Below, piece after piece: positions 16,360 through 25,240 of a DNA stretch of 64,000 bases. The stretch is from contig NZ_JAKYXC010000003.1 of NCBI RefSeq assembly GCF_022538185.1, forward strand, positions 248,001 through 312,000, read 5' to 3'. How positions within the stretch are numbered: the stretch's first letter is position 1; each line of letters begins with the position of its first letter. A model generated the notes under the pieces. The model had not been told where the DNA came from, did not search any database, and saw only the letters and a list, made by a program, of their open reading frames with translations. The DNA comes from Microbacterium sp. CFH 31415 (lineage in GTDB: Bacteria > Actinomycetota > Actinomycetes > Actinomycetales > Microbacteriaceae). The position numbers and the translations under genes are program-made.

Positions 16360-17549
16360 GCGGGCACCTCCAGGAATCGGCCGACGGCTTCGGTCACCGC
16401 GACGGCGTACCGCTCGACCTGGGCGATCTCGACCCACTCGTCGATCGCGTGCAGTCCGCCGCCCGCGGGTCCGCACACCACGGTCGGCACGCCCGCCGCC
16501 TGCCAGAGGGCCGACTCCATCCAGTACGGCGCGCCGATGGACTCCGGATGCCGCGACCCGGCGTCGGTGAGCGCCTCACCCAACAGCGTCGTGAACTCGG
16601 CGGCGCTGCCCGCGGCATCCGCTTCCCATGCTTCGCGCGCATGCGTGAGCCTGACCTCGGCGGTGAGGCCGGGCGTGCGGGCGGTGACGGCGTCGACCAA
16701 ATCGCGCACCTCGTCCAGCGCGTCGGCGGCCGCTTCGCCCGGCAGGGTACGGCGCTCGACCGTGACCTCGCCCGCCGCTGCGACGGCGAACGGTGCAGAC
16801 CCCGCCCGCACGACCGTCGCCATGAGCGAGCCGGAGGGGAGGAGCGGATGCCGCGGCCGCCGCCGCAGGTCGGCATCGGTCGCGGCGATCGAGGCGAGCA
16901 GCTCGCCCGTCGCCCGGGCGGCGTCGACGCCCTCGTCGGGCTGCGACGAGTGCGCCGCCTTGCCGTGGAAGGCGACCTCGACTACCGCATAGCCGCGGTG
17001 CGCGGCGGCGATGTCGAGCCAGGTGGGCTCGCCTATAAGGCAGACGTCCATGTGCACATCCCGCGCGGCGAGGTACTGCAGCACCGCCTCGGCCCCGACG
17101 CTGGCGTCCTCCTCGTCGGCGACGAGCGCGACGATCACCATGCCGGGTGCGTCGAGCTCGGCCAGTCGCTCGGCCGCCACGACGAGCCCCGCGACCCCGC
17201 CCTTCATGTCACTCGCGCCGCGCCCGGTGAGGCGGCCGTCGGCGATGCGGGGTGCGAAGGGCTGCGGCATCCCTTCCACACCCACGGTGTCGAGGTGGCC
17301 GTTGAGCACGACGGTGCGGCCGGGGCGCGAGCCCGTGCGCAGAGCAAGGACGCTCACGCGGCGCGGATCGGAAGGGGCCGCGATCAGCTCGACGGCGTAG
17401 CCCGCGGCGCCGAGCCGCTCGGCGAGGACGGACGCGATGCGCGCCTCGCCCTCGGCCGAGGGCACAAGGCTGGGGCTCACGCTGTCGATCGCGACGAGCG
17501 CGGCGGTGAGGTCGACGGCGGCGCCGCCGAGATCGGTCGGGGAGGGCAC
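16356..17549 (-). CDS. M20 family metallopeptidase / deacylase (ArgE/DapE-like)
   Basis: The 397-residue enzyme shows the M20 di-zinc motifs: NGHLDTVGV, GRGASDMKGG, ADEEDASVGAE, and ECxGEP-like LIGEPT near residue 176. A terminal GGGLHAIDEWV contains the last metal ligand histidine. Family members hydrolyse N-acyl or peptide bonds in amino acids, such as N-acetylornithine or succinyl-diaminopimelate. It is the first gene of a two-gene operon with the decarboxylase and overlaps it by 4 bp. A plausible reading is release of a basic amino acid followed by its decarboxylation. Confidence 0.88.
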   Translation of the reverse strand: MPSPTDLGGAAVDLTAALVAIDSVSPSLVPSAEGEARIASVLAERLGAAGYAVELIAAPSDPRRVSVLALRTGSRPGRTVVLNGHLDTVGVEGMPQPFAPRIADGRLTGRGASDMKGGVAGLVVAAERLAELDAPGMVIVALVADEEDASVGAEAVLQYLAARDVHMDVCLIGEPTWLDIAAAHRGYAVVEVAFHGKAAHSSQPDEGVDAARATGELLASIAATDADLRRRPRHPLLPSGSLMATVVRAGSAPFAVAAAGEVTVERRTLPGEAAADALDEVRDLVDAVTARTPGLTAEVRLTHAREAWEADAAGSAAEFTTLLGEALTDAGSRHPESIGAPYWMESALWQAAGVPTVVCGPAGGGLHAIDEWVEIAQVERYAVAVTEAVGRFLEVPA

Positions 17550-17607
17550 GATCCGACGATAGCGCGGGGCCGGAGGCCGCCCGTCAGCGCCTGACCGAGG
17601 CCGCCCG

Positions 17608-19782
17608 TCAGCGCGCGAGGATGGTGTCGGGCCGGAGGTCGAGCCGGCGCAGCAGCTGGGCGTTCAGGGCGACCACGATGGTCGACAGTGACATCAGGAT
17701 CGCGCCGACCGACATCGGCAGCACGAAGCCGATGGGGGCGAGGATGCCCGCCGCGAGGGGGACCGAGATGAGGTTGTAGCCGGCGGCCCACCACAGGTTC
17801 TGCTTCATCTTGCGGTAGCTCGCGCGCGAGAGCTCGATCACCGACAGCACCGAGCGCGGGTCGTCGCTGGCGAGGATCACGCCGGCCGAGGCGATGGCGA
17901 CGTCGGTTCCGGCGCCGATCGCGATGCCGACGTCTGCCTGCGCGAGCGCGGGGGCGTCGTTGACGCCATCGCCGACCATCGCGACCTTGCGTCCCTCGTG
18001 CTGCAGCTGCGCGACCTTCGACGCCTTGTCTTCGGGCCGCACGCCGGCGAAGTAGCGGTCGATGCCCAGCTCGGCGGCGACCGACGCGGCCACGGCTTCG
18101 GCGTCGCCGGTGATCATGACGACCTGCACGCCGCGGTCCTGCAGCGCGCGCACCGCCTGGCGCGACTCCGGCCGGATCTCGTCGGCCAGCCGCAGCGCAC
18201 CCGCCACCTCGCCGTCGACGAGCACGTGAAGGATGATCGCGCCCTCGCTCCGCCACGCGTCGGCGACGGCGAGCTCGGTCGAGCCGGTCTCGTCGAGCAG
18301 GTGCGGGCCGCCGACCTGCACGCGGTGCCCGTCGACCAGGGCCGAGACGCCGACCGCGGGGGCCGAGGTGAAGTCCGTCGCGCGCGGGGTCGCGAGGTCG
18401 CGATCGCGCGCGGCGGTCACGATGGCACGGGCGAGCGGATGCTCCGAATCAGTCTCCGCCGCGGCAGCCAGCGCCAGCACACGGTCGGCGTCGTGACCGT
18501 CGGCCGGCTCGATCGCCGTCACGGCGGGAGCGCCCTTGGTGAGCGTGCCGGTCTTGTCGAACAGCACCGAGTCGACCGTGCGCATGCTCTCGAGGGCGAG
18601 GCGGTCCTTGATCAGCACGCCGCTGCGAGCCGCGCGCTCGGTCGCGATCGACACGACGAGCGGGATCGCGAGGCCCAGCGCGTGGGGGCACGCGATCACG
18701 AGCACGGTGATCGTCCGGATCACAGCCTCATCGGGATTCCCGAGCAGCGACCACACGATCGCCGTGATCGCCGCCGCGCCGAGCGCGAACCAGAACAGCC
18801 AGCCCGCCGCGCGGTCGGCCAGGCGCTGCGCGCGCGACGACGAGTTCTGCGCCTCGGTGACGAGGCGACGGATGCCGGCCAGCGCGGTGTCCTCACCGAC
18901 CGCGGTGATGCGCACACGCAGCCCGGAGTCGGTGGCGACGGTGCCGGCGACGACCGGGTCGCCGTCGCCGCGGCGCACGGGGCGGGACTCGCCGGTGATC
19001 ATGGACTCGTCCATGCTCGCCGAGCCCTCCACGACGGTGCCGTCGGCGGGCACCCGCCCGCCCGGACGCACTACGACGACGTCGCCGAGCTCGAGGTCGG
19101 CCGGAGCGACCGTGACCGTCGAGTCGCCGACGATCCTCTCGGCCTCGTCGGGCAGGAGGGCCGCGAGCGAGTCGAGGGCGTTGGTGGTCTGCGCGAGCGA
19201 GCGCATCTCGATCCAGTGCCCGAGCAGCATGATGACGATGAGCAGGGCGAGCTCCCACCAGAAGTCGAGCTCGTGGTGCAGCATCCCGAGACTCGCTCCC
19301 CACGACGCGACGAACGCGACCGTGATCGCGAGCCCGATCAGCAGCATCATGCCGGGCTTGCGGGCGCGCAGCTCGCTGACGGCGCCGGCGAGGAAGGGCG
19401 CGCCGCCCCAGACGTACATGACGGTGCCGAGCACGGGCGAGACCCACGGCACCCAGGCCGCGTCGGGCAGCGAATAGCCGAGGATCATCGCGAACATCGC
19501 CGAGAACCCGACCACCGGGATGGCGAGGAGCAGGTTCCACCAGAAGAGCGTGCGGAAGCGGGCGACGTGGTCGCCGTGACCGGCGTGGCCTTGGTGGCCG
19601 GCGTGGCCGGCGCGGTCCTGGTGGACGGCGTGGTCGTGGTGGCCGGCGTCGTGGTGAGCGTGCCCGCTGTGATCGGAGGGGGAGTGGGATGCGGCGACCG
19701 GCGCCCCGACGGCGGAAGCGGCGTGATGGTGGTCGTGCTCACCCGTGGTGTGGCGGTGCGGGCGAATGTCGTGCTCGTCCAT
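17608..19782 (-). CDS. copB: Heavy-metal P-type ATPase, CopB-like, with His-rich N-terminus
   Basis: This P1B ATPase pumps copper or a similar metal out of the cell. With the ATG at 19782 (GGAGGAG site) it has about 724 residues. The first ~72 are extremely His/Ala/Gly/Asp-rich and likely bind metal; there is no CxxC domain. The actuator motif TGES is near 264-267, the ion-channel motif CPH at about 365-367 (CopB/P1B-3 type rather than CPC), the phosphorylation site DKTGTLTKG near 409, and the SEHPL motif beyond it. A CsoR-like palindrome lies just upstream. Metal choice is inferred from CPH plus the operator. Confidence 0.92.
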   Translation of the reverse strand: MDEHDIRPHRHTTGEHDHHHAASAVGAPVAASHSPSDHSGHAHHDAGHHDHAVHQDRAGHAGHQGHAGHGDHVARFRTLFWWNLLLAIPVVGFSAMFAMILGYSLPDAAWVPWVSPVLGTVMYVWGGAPFLAGAVSELRARKPGMMLLIGLAITVAFVASWGASLGMLHHELDFWWELALLIVIMLLGHWIEMRSLAQTTNALDSLAALLPDEAERIVGDSTVTVAPADLELGDVVVVRPGGRVPADGTVVEGSASMDESMITGESRPVRRGDGDPVVAGTVATDSGLRVRITAVGEDTALAGIRRLVTEAQNSSSRAQRLADRAAGWLFWFALGAAAITAIVWSLLGNPDEAVIRTITVLVIACPHALGLAIPLVVSIATERAARSGVLIKDRLALESMRTVDSVLFDKTGTLTKGAPAVTAIEPADGHDADRVLALAAAAETDSEHPLARAIVTAARDRDLATPRATDFTSAPAVGVSALVDGHRVQVGGPHLLDETGSTELAVADAWRSEGAIILHVLVDGEVAGALRLADEIRPESRQAVRALQDRGVQVVMITGDAEAVAASVAAELGIDRYFAGVRPEDKASKVAQLQHEGRKVAMVGDGVNDAPALAQADVGIAIGAGTDVAIASAGVILASDDPRSVLSVIELSRASYRKMKQNLWWAAGYNLISVPLAAGILAPIGFVLPMSVGAILMSLSTIVVALNAQLLRRLDLRPDTILAR

Positions 19783-19827
19783 GAGGCTCTCCTCCGTGCT
19801 GTCAGCGTCTGGAGTCACCAACGAGGG

Positions 19828-19842
19828 TACCCCCCTAGGGTA
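19828..19842. promoter_or_regulatory. CsoR-like copper operator
   Basis: TACCCCCCTAGGGTA lies 46 bp upstream of the CopB start. It resembles the pseudo-palindromic TACCCnnnnGGGTA boxes bound by CsoR-family repressors. No csoR gene is in this window, so regulation from elsewhere in the genome is inferred. Confidence 0.6.
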
Positions 19843-19860
19843 TTCCTGAATCGCGCAGAT

Positions 19861-20346
19861 TCAAGACGCCAGTTCGTCAGCGGTCGACGGCTCGAAGACG
19901 AGCATCCACTCCCTGAGGCTGGCCTCCGGAATGTGGAACGTGGTGCCCTCGGGCAGACGCGCGTTCCTCGCTGTAATGCGTTCGAGGAGCTGCTCGGCCG
20001 AGGCATCCGCGAAGTGAATTCTGACTTCCGCGCCGAGCTCGTGCGCTCGCCCGCGGAACTCGTCGCGCTCCTGTCTGGTCCAGAAGCCGAAGTCGAGGAC
20101 GACGTCCACGCCGAGTTCGAGGGCGCGCGCCGCCGTCTGCCACAGACGCGCCTCGATCGCCGTGTGCCGGGCGTCGTGCACCGCCCAGTCCGCGTCGCTG
20201 CTGTCGTCGTGGACGTCGTTCCCGAACAACTCGACGTGCCATTCGTCGACGGTCAGCCGCAGCGCGGAGTGTTCCCGCTCGAGGCTGCGGGCGAGGGTGG
20301 TCTTGCCACTGCCCGGGAGGCCGACCATGAGGTGGAGCGTTGCCAT
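19861..20346 (-). CDS. P-loop kinase-like ATPase (AAA_33 type)
   Basis: The protein has about 161 residues with an N-terminal Walker A motif GLPGSGKTT (residues 9-17), then LRLTVDEWHVELFG and a VVLDFGFWTRQERDEFR segment. Such small P-loop proteins (zeta-toxin/AAA_33-like kinases) phosphorylate small molecules. The substrate is unknown. The ATG at 20346 is directly before the P-loop strand; a longer frame extends upstream without better support. It lies upstream of copB in the same direction, but the CsoR-like site in between suggests separate control. Confidence 0.82.
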   Translation of the reverse strand: MATLHLMVGLPGSGKTTLARSLEREHSALRLTVDEWHVELFGNDVHDDSSDADWAVHDARHTAIEARLWQTAARALELGVDVVLDFGFWTRQERDEFRGRAHELGAEVRIHFADASAEQLLERITARNARLPEGTTFHIPEASLREWMLVFEPSTADELAS

Positions 20347-20581
20347 GGGGACATCCAAGTCGGTGGTGAGGCGTCCGCCAAGCCGGGCTGGCGCGGGGCG
20401 CACCCTTTCTTCACGAGCCCGGGGCGTCGGACTGCGTTTCGTTCAACGGCGACGCGACGCTGTTCGCTCTGGCGGAGCGGCGATGTGAGCCCTATCGTGC
20501 TGTGTGCGTCGGGCACCTGGGCGCATCCCTCATCGCCGGTAGCGTCGCCCGCCGCGGCGGCGCCATGTGATTGGAGCCGCA

Positions 20582-21306
20582 ATGCCTGAAACCCCCACGA
20601 TCGTCCTCGTCCACGGCGCCTGGGCCGACTCATCGAGCTGGAACGCCGTGATCCCCACCCTCCAGGCGGAGGGCTTCACCGTGCTCGCGCCGCCGAACGA
20701 GCTGCGCGGACTCACGAGCGACTCTGCGTATGTCGCATCCTTCCTCGCGCAGCGCACGTCGGGCCCGGTGGTGCTCGTCGGCCACTCGTACGGGGGAGCG
20801 GTCATCACGAACGCCGGGCTGTCGGGCGACGTGCGCGCGCTCGTCTACGTCGACGCGTTCATCCCCGACGAGGGCGAGACCGTGCTCGGCATCCTCGACG
20901 GCTCCGGCTCGGCGCTGGCCGTGGCCGATCCCACGACGGTGCTGGATCTCGCGGGCTACCCTGGAGCGCCGGAGGGAGCAGCGGATGCCTGGCTCAAGCC
21001 CGAGGTCGTGCACAACTCGTTCGCGCAGGACCTGCCGAGCAGGATCGCTGGCTCATCGCGGCGACGCAGCGGCCGGCATCCATCGTCGCGAATGTCACGC
21101 CGTCCGGGCCTGCCGCGTGGAAGACGATCCCGAGCTGGGCCGTGCTCGGCACCGAGGACCGGGTGATCCCGATCGAGACGAAGCGCCGCATGGCGGCGCG
21201 AGCCGGGTCGACCGTGACCGAGGTCGAGGCATCCCACGTCTCGATGATCTCGCACCCCGATGTCACGCTGGCGGCGATTCGGGCGGCTGTGGCCTCGGTG
21301 GGGTGA
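20582..21306 (+). pseudogene. Alpha/beta hydrolase, frameshifted
   Basis: The first frame gives PETPTIVLVHGAWADSSSW through to HNSFAQDLP, with the nucleophile elbow GHSYGG. At about 21035-21037 one base appears to be missing. The reading then continues in another frame as EQDRWLIAATQRPASIV to GTEDRVIPIE and SHVSMISHPD, which carries the family's catalytic histidine, and ends at 21306. Restoring one base gives a single protein of about 241 residues resembling the small alpha/beta hydrolases of this family. It is either a true inactivated gene or a sequencing error. Confidence 0.85.
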
Positions 21307-21316
21307 AGGCGGGCGG

Positions 21317-21931
21317 CTACTGAGTTGGTGTCTCTGTCGCATCGTTCGACATCGGAGTGGGCGGCGCCACAGCCGAATGGGACTCCGCGATACGACGACG
21401 TATCTTGTCGGCGGTGCCCTCAGCCTCGCGCATGAGGCGGAGAATCGCTCTGTGGTTTTCCCAGTGGGCCGCCCATAGCTCGCCGCCGACCAGCTCCTCG
21501 AAGTTCACCGTTGACGGGTTGCCCCAGCGTTCGAACGCCTCGAGCCGCGCGATGCGTTGTTCGATGTCGGCGATGCCTCGCGTCTGAGGCGAGAGCCGAG
21601 CACCGCTGCGCATCCAGTCGAGCCAGTTCTTGTTGCCCTTGCTCTGGTTGCACTTCCCACAGGAAGGGACGAGATTGTGGATCTCAGAGATGTATCCCGT
21701 CGGTTTCTGCGCGACCACGAGCGGACGGAAATGGTCCCATTCGGTTGCCGTGTCGCCACAGTAGGCGCAGACGGGTTCTTCCATCCCCAGGACATAGAGT
21801 GCCTCGTCGACCTCGGATTCGGTTGGCCAGATCACTGGTATGATGCCGTTGACGAACGAGTTCGTGATGCTCGAACTGGAACCGGTGATTCGGACTGGCT
21901 TTGGCATCGCGAAGCGAGGGTGTGCAGGCAT
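21317..21931 (-). CDS. HNH endonuclease family protein
   Basis: The 204-residue protein has a complete HNH zinc-finger pattern: CAYCGDTATEWDHFRPL, then HNLVPSCGKCNQSKGNKNW. The C-terminal ~90 residues are helical and charged, without a domain I recognise. It stands convergent to the broken hydrolase gene, with 10 bp between stops. HNH proteins of this kind can belong to restriction or mobile elements, but no partner is adjacent. It lies outside the tRNA-bounded island, about 1.3 kb to its left. Confidence 0.82.
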   Translation of the reverse strand: MPAHPRFAMPKPVRITGSSSSITNSFVNGIIPVIWPTESEVDEALYVLGMEEPVCAYCGDTATEWDHFRPLVVAQKPTGYISEIHNLVPSCGKCNQSKGNKNWLDWMRSGARLSPQTRGIADIEQRIARLEAFERWGNPSTVNFEELVGGELWAAHWENHRAILRLMREAEGTADKIRRRIAESHSAVAPPTPMSNDATETPTQ

Positions 21932-22040
21932 GGAATGACGCTATCGGCCGGCGGTCAGCGAGCGGCCCTCACAATCCTCATCTCGATGTTGATGCGCTGG
22001 CCGCACTGCGACGATCCCCAGTGCTGTGGACCGCGTGCGG

Positions 22041-22328
22041 TCAGCGCTGATGAGCAGACGGCCCTTGCGAAGCGGTGATCAGGATGCCGGCGGCGACCAC
22101 GATCAGCACGAGCGAACCGATCCACAGCCAGAGGTTGCTCTCGTAGCCGAGCAGCGTATCGGTGGCAGTGTCTCCGCAGTACCGTCCGTCGCCAGGTACA
22201 TCGACCGAGAAGCAGTTGCGCGACACCATCGCCGGCGCGAGCAGCAGCGACGCGACGATCGTTGCGACCAAGGCGCCGACCAGAACGATCGCGACGCGCG
22301 CGCGGCGGCGACGGGATGACACCCGCAC
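22041..22328 (-). CDS. Small two-TM membrane protein
   Basis: The 95-residue protein has a basic N-terminus (MRVSSRRRRAR) and two hydrophobic helices, about residues 12-32 and 67-86. An external loop between them holds two cysteines (RNCFSVDVPGDGRYCGD) that may form a disulphide. No family is recognised. Codon use is like the core genome, which supports a real gene. It is divergent from the alpha/beta hydrolase at 22383. Confidence 0.65.
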   Translation of the reverse strand: MRVSSRRRRARVAIVLVGALVATIVASLLLAPAMVSRNCFSVDVPGDGRYCGDTATDTLLGYESNLWLWIGSLVLIVVAAGILITASQGPSAHQR

Positions 22329-22382
22329 AGGCTAGCCGCGAGGGGCCTTGTCGGTGTCGGTGGGCCGTGGTTTCGTGACGGA

Positions 22383-23153
22383 ATGGAGACCACGACGTCA
22401 GCAGATGGAACCACGATTGCGTTCGAGCAGTACGGTGACGGCCCCACGGTCGTGATCGTGGGCGGTGCGTTCTCGGTGGCGGCTGACGGCGCGCTGCTGG
22501 CGAGGGCATTGGCGGATGCCGGCTACCGCGCCGTCACCGTCGACAGACGCGGGCGCGGCTCGAGCGGCGACAAGCGCGGCTCGACTCCCGAGGATGAGGC
22601 GGCCGACCTGGCGGCGGTGATCGAGGCGGTCGGGGGAGACGTGGCAGTGCTCGGCCATTCGTCGGGTGCCGTGCTCGCGCTGTTCGCGGCGTCGCTGGGT
22701 GTGCCGGTTCGGGCGCTGTTCCTGTCGGAGCCGCCGTTCCGCTTCGGCGTGGACGAGCCCGACCCGCGGCTGCCCGAGCGCCTGCAGGCGTTGGTCGACG
22801 ATGGCCGCAGCGAGGACGCGGTCGTGACGTTCCAGCTCGTGGGCGTCGGACTGCCGAAGGAGATGGTGGACGGGATCCGCCAGAGCGACCAGTTCGCGGG
22901 GCTCGTCGCTGTCGCTCAGTCGACGGTCTACGACGCGGCGCTGACGCGGCAGGTGTCCATGCCGACGCCGGAGATGCTCGCGGTGTCGCGCGTGACCATT
23001 CTGCGCGGTGAACAGACGTTCCCGATGCTGGTGACGGCGGCTGACCGGTTGGCGAAGGAGATCGACGGCGCGGAGCTGGTCGTTGTGCCGGAGTCGGTGG
23101 GGCACCGCCCGGATCCTGAGGCCACGGCAAGGGTGGTGGGGGAGCGGATCTGA
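22383..23153 (+). CDS. Alpha/beta hydrolase
   Basis: The 256-residue protein is a complete alpha/beta hydrolase. It shows the oxyanion-hole strand VVIVGGAFS, the segment VDRRGRGSSGD, the nucleophile elbow GHSSGA (Ser near residue 95), and a C-terminal VPESVGHRPDPEA with the likely catalytic histidine. The family hydrolyses esters or similar bonds, and the substrate is unknown. It is the last core gene before the island boundary at 23210, which begins 57 bp after its stop. Confidence 0.85.
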   Translation: METTTSADGTTIAFEQYGDGPTVVIVGGAFSVAADGALLARALADAGYRAVTVDRRGRGSSGDKRGSTPEDEAADLAAVIEAVGGDVAVLGHSSGAVLALFAASLGVPVRALFLSEPPFRFGVDEPDPRLPERLQALVDDGRSEDAVVTFQLVGVGLPKEMVDGIRQSDQFAGLVAVAQSTVYDAALTRQVSMPTPEMLAVSRVTILRGEQTFPMLVTAADRLAKEIDGAELVVVPESVGHRPDPEATARVVGERI

Positions 23154-23209
23154 CGACCTGACCGGCGTCGTGACTTGGCGGTGTTGTGCGAAGCCGCGCC
23201 GTCTTGAGA

Positions 23210-23228
23210 CCCCTGGAGGGACTCGAAC
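23210..23228. repeat. Distal attachment site (copy of tRNA-Arg 3' end)
   Basis: This 19-bp perfect direct repeat of 44254-44272 marks the far end of the island. The match ends sharply on both sides (A versus G to the left, A versus C to the right). It is too short to be a tRNA gene. Confidence 0.88.
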
Positions 23229-23340
23229 AGGTCTTGAGCACATTGCATAGCGACGTCGATCGACAGAATCCGCGGAATTACGGTAGCTGTCGAGACTGCT
23301 GCGACATCCGGCGACGTCCGAAAACAGCCAGTGGCGAATG

Positions 23341-23418
23341 AAATGCGGCCAAAATATGGCCACGAGTTCGCAGTGTGGAAGCGGCTATCCGACTCGCGCC
23401 AGAGATGAATGCGGCCAA
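23341..23418. repeat. Candidate integrase arm-type sites, left end
   Basis: AAATGCGGCCAAAATATGGCC (21 bp, written here as AAATGCGGCCA plus AAATATGGCC) at 23341-23361 and AATGCGGCCAA at 23408-23418 repeat the element found twice at 44167-44193 by the other end. They lie 113-190 bp inside the left att core. The rest of the 372-bp gap holds no gene that I can support. Confidence 0.55.
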
Positions 23419-23525
23419 GACTGTGTTCGCTAGGATCGTGAGGGGTTGATTTTGGGCGATCTGCGCGCACGGGCACGCATTGCTTGGCAATGTGCACCGA
23501 TGCAGTTTGATGCGTTTCCTTGACG

Positions 23526-23858
23526 TCAGCGCCCTAGCGAGGGGCCTGACGGAGAGCCCGGGAGCTGGTGCGGGCGGGTCTGCTGCTCTTCGTCGGCGTG
23601 CATTCGGTTGTACGTCTCGCGGGTGATGAGATCCTCCGCGAGCCCGGCTTCGCGAGCCCGCGCCATCATCCGCGTGGCCGTGCTGACGCTCACGCCGAGC
23701 TGATCCGAGACGAGCTTGAGCGGCGCGATGTTCACCGTGGTCGCGATCCGGTACAGCCTCACCGCCTCAAGGACCGTCTCGCCGTATCCTTGTGCGCGCG
23801 TTGCGCGCTGAGCGCAGGCTCGCGTACACGGCTGCCGCTGTGCGGTTGCGGTTGGCAT
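23526..23858 (-). CDS. Small helix-turn-helix protein
   Basis: The 110-residue basic protein has a central HTH, APLKLVSDQLGVSVSTATRMM, followed by ARAREAGLAEDL. This is the pattern of small DNA-binding proteins common in actinobacterial plasmids and phages. The N-terminus (about 25 residues) is rich in Ala/Arg/Gln and the C-terminus is disordered. It is the first gene at the far end of the island and could be a regulator or an excisionase-type factor. Neither role can be shown. Confidence 0.55.
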   Translation of the reverse strand: MPTATAQRQPCTRACAQRATRAQGYGETVLEAVRLYRIATTVNIAPLKLVSDQLGVSVSTATRMMARAREAGLAEDLITRETYNRMHADEEQQTRPHQLPGSPSGPSLGR

Positions 23859-23927
23859 GGGTGCAGATCAACCTGATCAACGAGAGCGCTACCACGAGCG
23901 GAGTCGCTGGGGCGCGAACTCGCTTGC

Positions 23928-24944
23928 TCAGTCTGAGGACGAACCCACACGGTCAATATCGATGACGGATACGAAACTCGGAAGCGAAGCCTGGTCGCGA
24001 TCGTGATCAGACGGCTCCAGTACGACTGACCGGGACGGCAGGAGCGCCGATGAGTCATCGTCGCCAAACCTTCGCACAAGCATGGCTTCCAAGCGTTCAA
24101 GGTCAGTGATCGGAGCGACGCTGCGCACTCTGTCGCGGCCTCGTGCAGCCGTGTTGACCTCGAGGCGCGCCAGCGGCGCGAGATCGAAGTCGTCGTCATC
24201 CCGTCGAACGATCTGGCGCACATATGAAGGCAGTTCCCTGTTGCAGGTACCGTCTGCGATGTTCAGGTCCCAGAACTCGTCGATGTGATCGATCTGTGCC
24301 GGGAGGGGGCGATTTGCGAGGGCTGCCACGATCTCAGCCAGTGACCTTCCAGACCGCAGCTGCGAGACGAGGCCGTCGAAGACGCTCGCCCAAGGAATGC
24401 TCCCTCGGAGGTGGGTCGACCCCTTGAGCGTGGCGCGGCCGGCCGGCGGCTTCCCATAGGTTTCGCGGACGCGACTGGCGAGCTGCGCGCTGCAACCCGC
24501 GTTGCGTGGCACCGCGATTCCAGCAGACGGTTCCGCCGAGTAGAAGACATAGAGCGGCAGCCATCGACAAAGGACGTCAGCAGGATCGGGATTGACGAGC
24601 CGGTCTAGCTGCTGCCCGGTGCTATGAGGATGGCCGAGCTCAGCGAATCGTCCGTTCCGATTAAGAATCTTGGCCTGCACACGAATCTGGATCCAGTTGT
24701 TGCCGTGCCCGATGAGCCACTCCCAGTCCGCTCCTGTGGCGAGCTCATCGGGCTCGTTAGTCACGATGTAGACGCGTTTCGTCCAGAACTCTCGCAGGCG
24801 AAAGAAGCTGTGCTCGGTCGCGGTCACCTCGCCCAGGCGCAGTCGATATCCGAGTGCGCGCGAATGATGCACCATTTCCCACACGTCCTCGGCCTGCGCG
24901 GCCATCGCCTCCTGCATGCGTTCAAAGAACTGAAGTTCGGTCAC
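23928..24944 (-). CDS. DUF6615-like protein, possible PD-(D/E)XK nuclease
   Basis: The 338-residue protein has an N-terminal region much like DUF6615: GEVTATEHSFFRL, GADWEWLIG (D73) and IRVQAKIL (Q90-A-K92), then LPLYVFYS. The D...Q-x-K pattern on neighbouring strands fits a PD-(D/E)XK-type fold with Q in place of E, as in some restriction-type nucleases; that is inference. The C-terminal ~140 residues are acidic with no recognised domain. It diverges from an HNH gene at 25241, with 296 bp between holding no other gene. A defence role is suggested only by context. Confidence 0.6.
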   Translation of the reverse strand: MTELQFFERMQEAMAAQAEDVWEMVHHSRALGYRLRLGEVTATEHSFFRLREFWTKRVYIVTNEPDELATGADWEWLIGHGNNWIQIRVQAKILNRNGRFAELGHPHSTGQQLDRLVNPDPADVLCRWLPLYVFYSAEPSAGIAVPRNAGCSAQLASRVRETYGKPPAGRATLKGSTHLRGSIPWASVFDGLVSQLRSGRSLAEIVAALANRPLPAQIDHIDEFWDLNIADGTCNRELPSYVRQIVRRDDDDFDLAPLARLEVNTAARGRDRVRSVAPITDLERLEAMLVRRFGDDDSSALLPSRSVVLEPSDHDRDQASLPSFVSVIDIDRVGSSSD

Positions 24945-25240
24945 GACGTCAGCTTGTCAGAAGGGAGTTTGGCGGTATCGAGGGTTCGCGCGGGCGGGCC
25001 CCGCCGTGGATCTCCAGCAGCGGCGACAGTTTGGGGGTGAACGCTCAGCGCTGGCCCGTCGGATGACGTCACGAGCCCTCAGGATGAGCTCTCCGCCATC
25101 CGAATACGGGCGGCGCGCGAAAGCGGTAGGGACGCGTGCGTTGACCGCCGTCATCACTCTGCAGGTTCTGCCAAGATCGGCAGCCATGCGGCGCTGCCGG
25201 GGGCCGGCCTCGCACACGGTCGACCTGGCATTCTTGAGAC

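Noticed and set aside
23210..23228. A possible second tRNA gene at the left island end
   Set aside because: Only the last 19 bp of a tRNA are present; no acceptor 5' half, D arm or anticodon arm.
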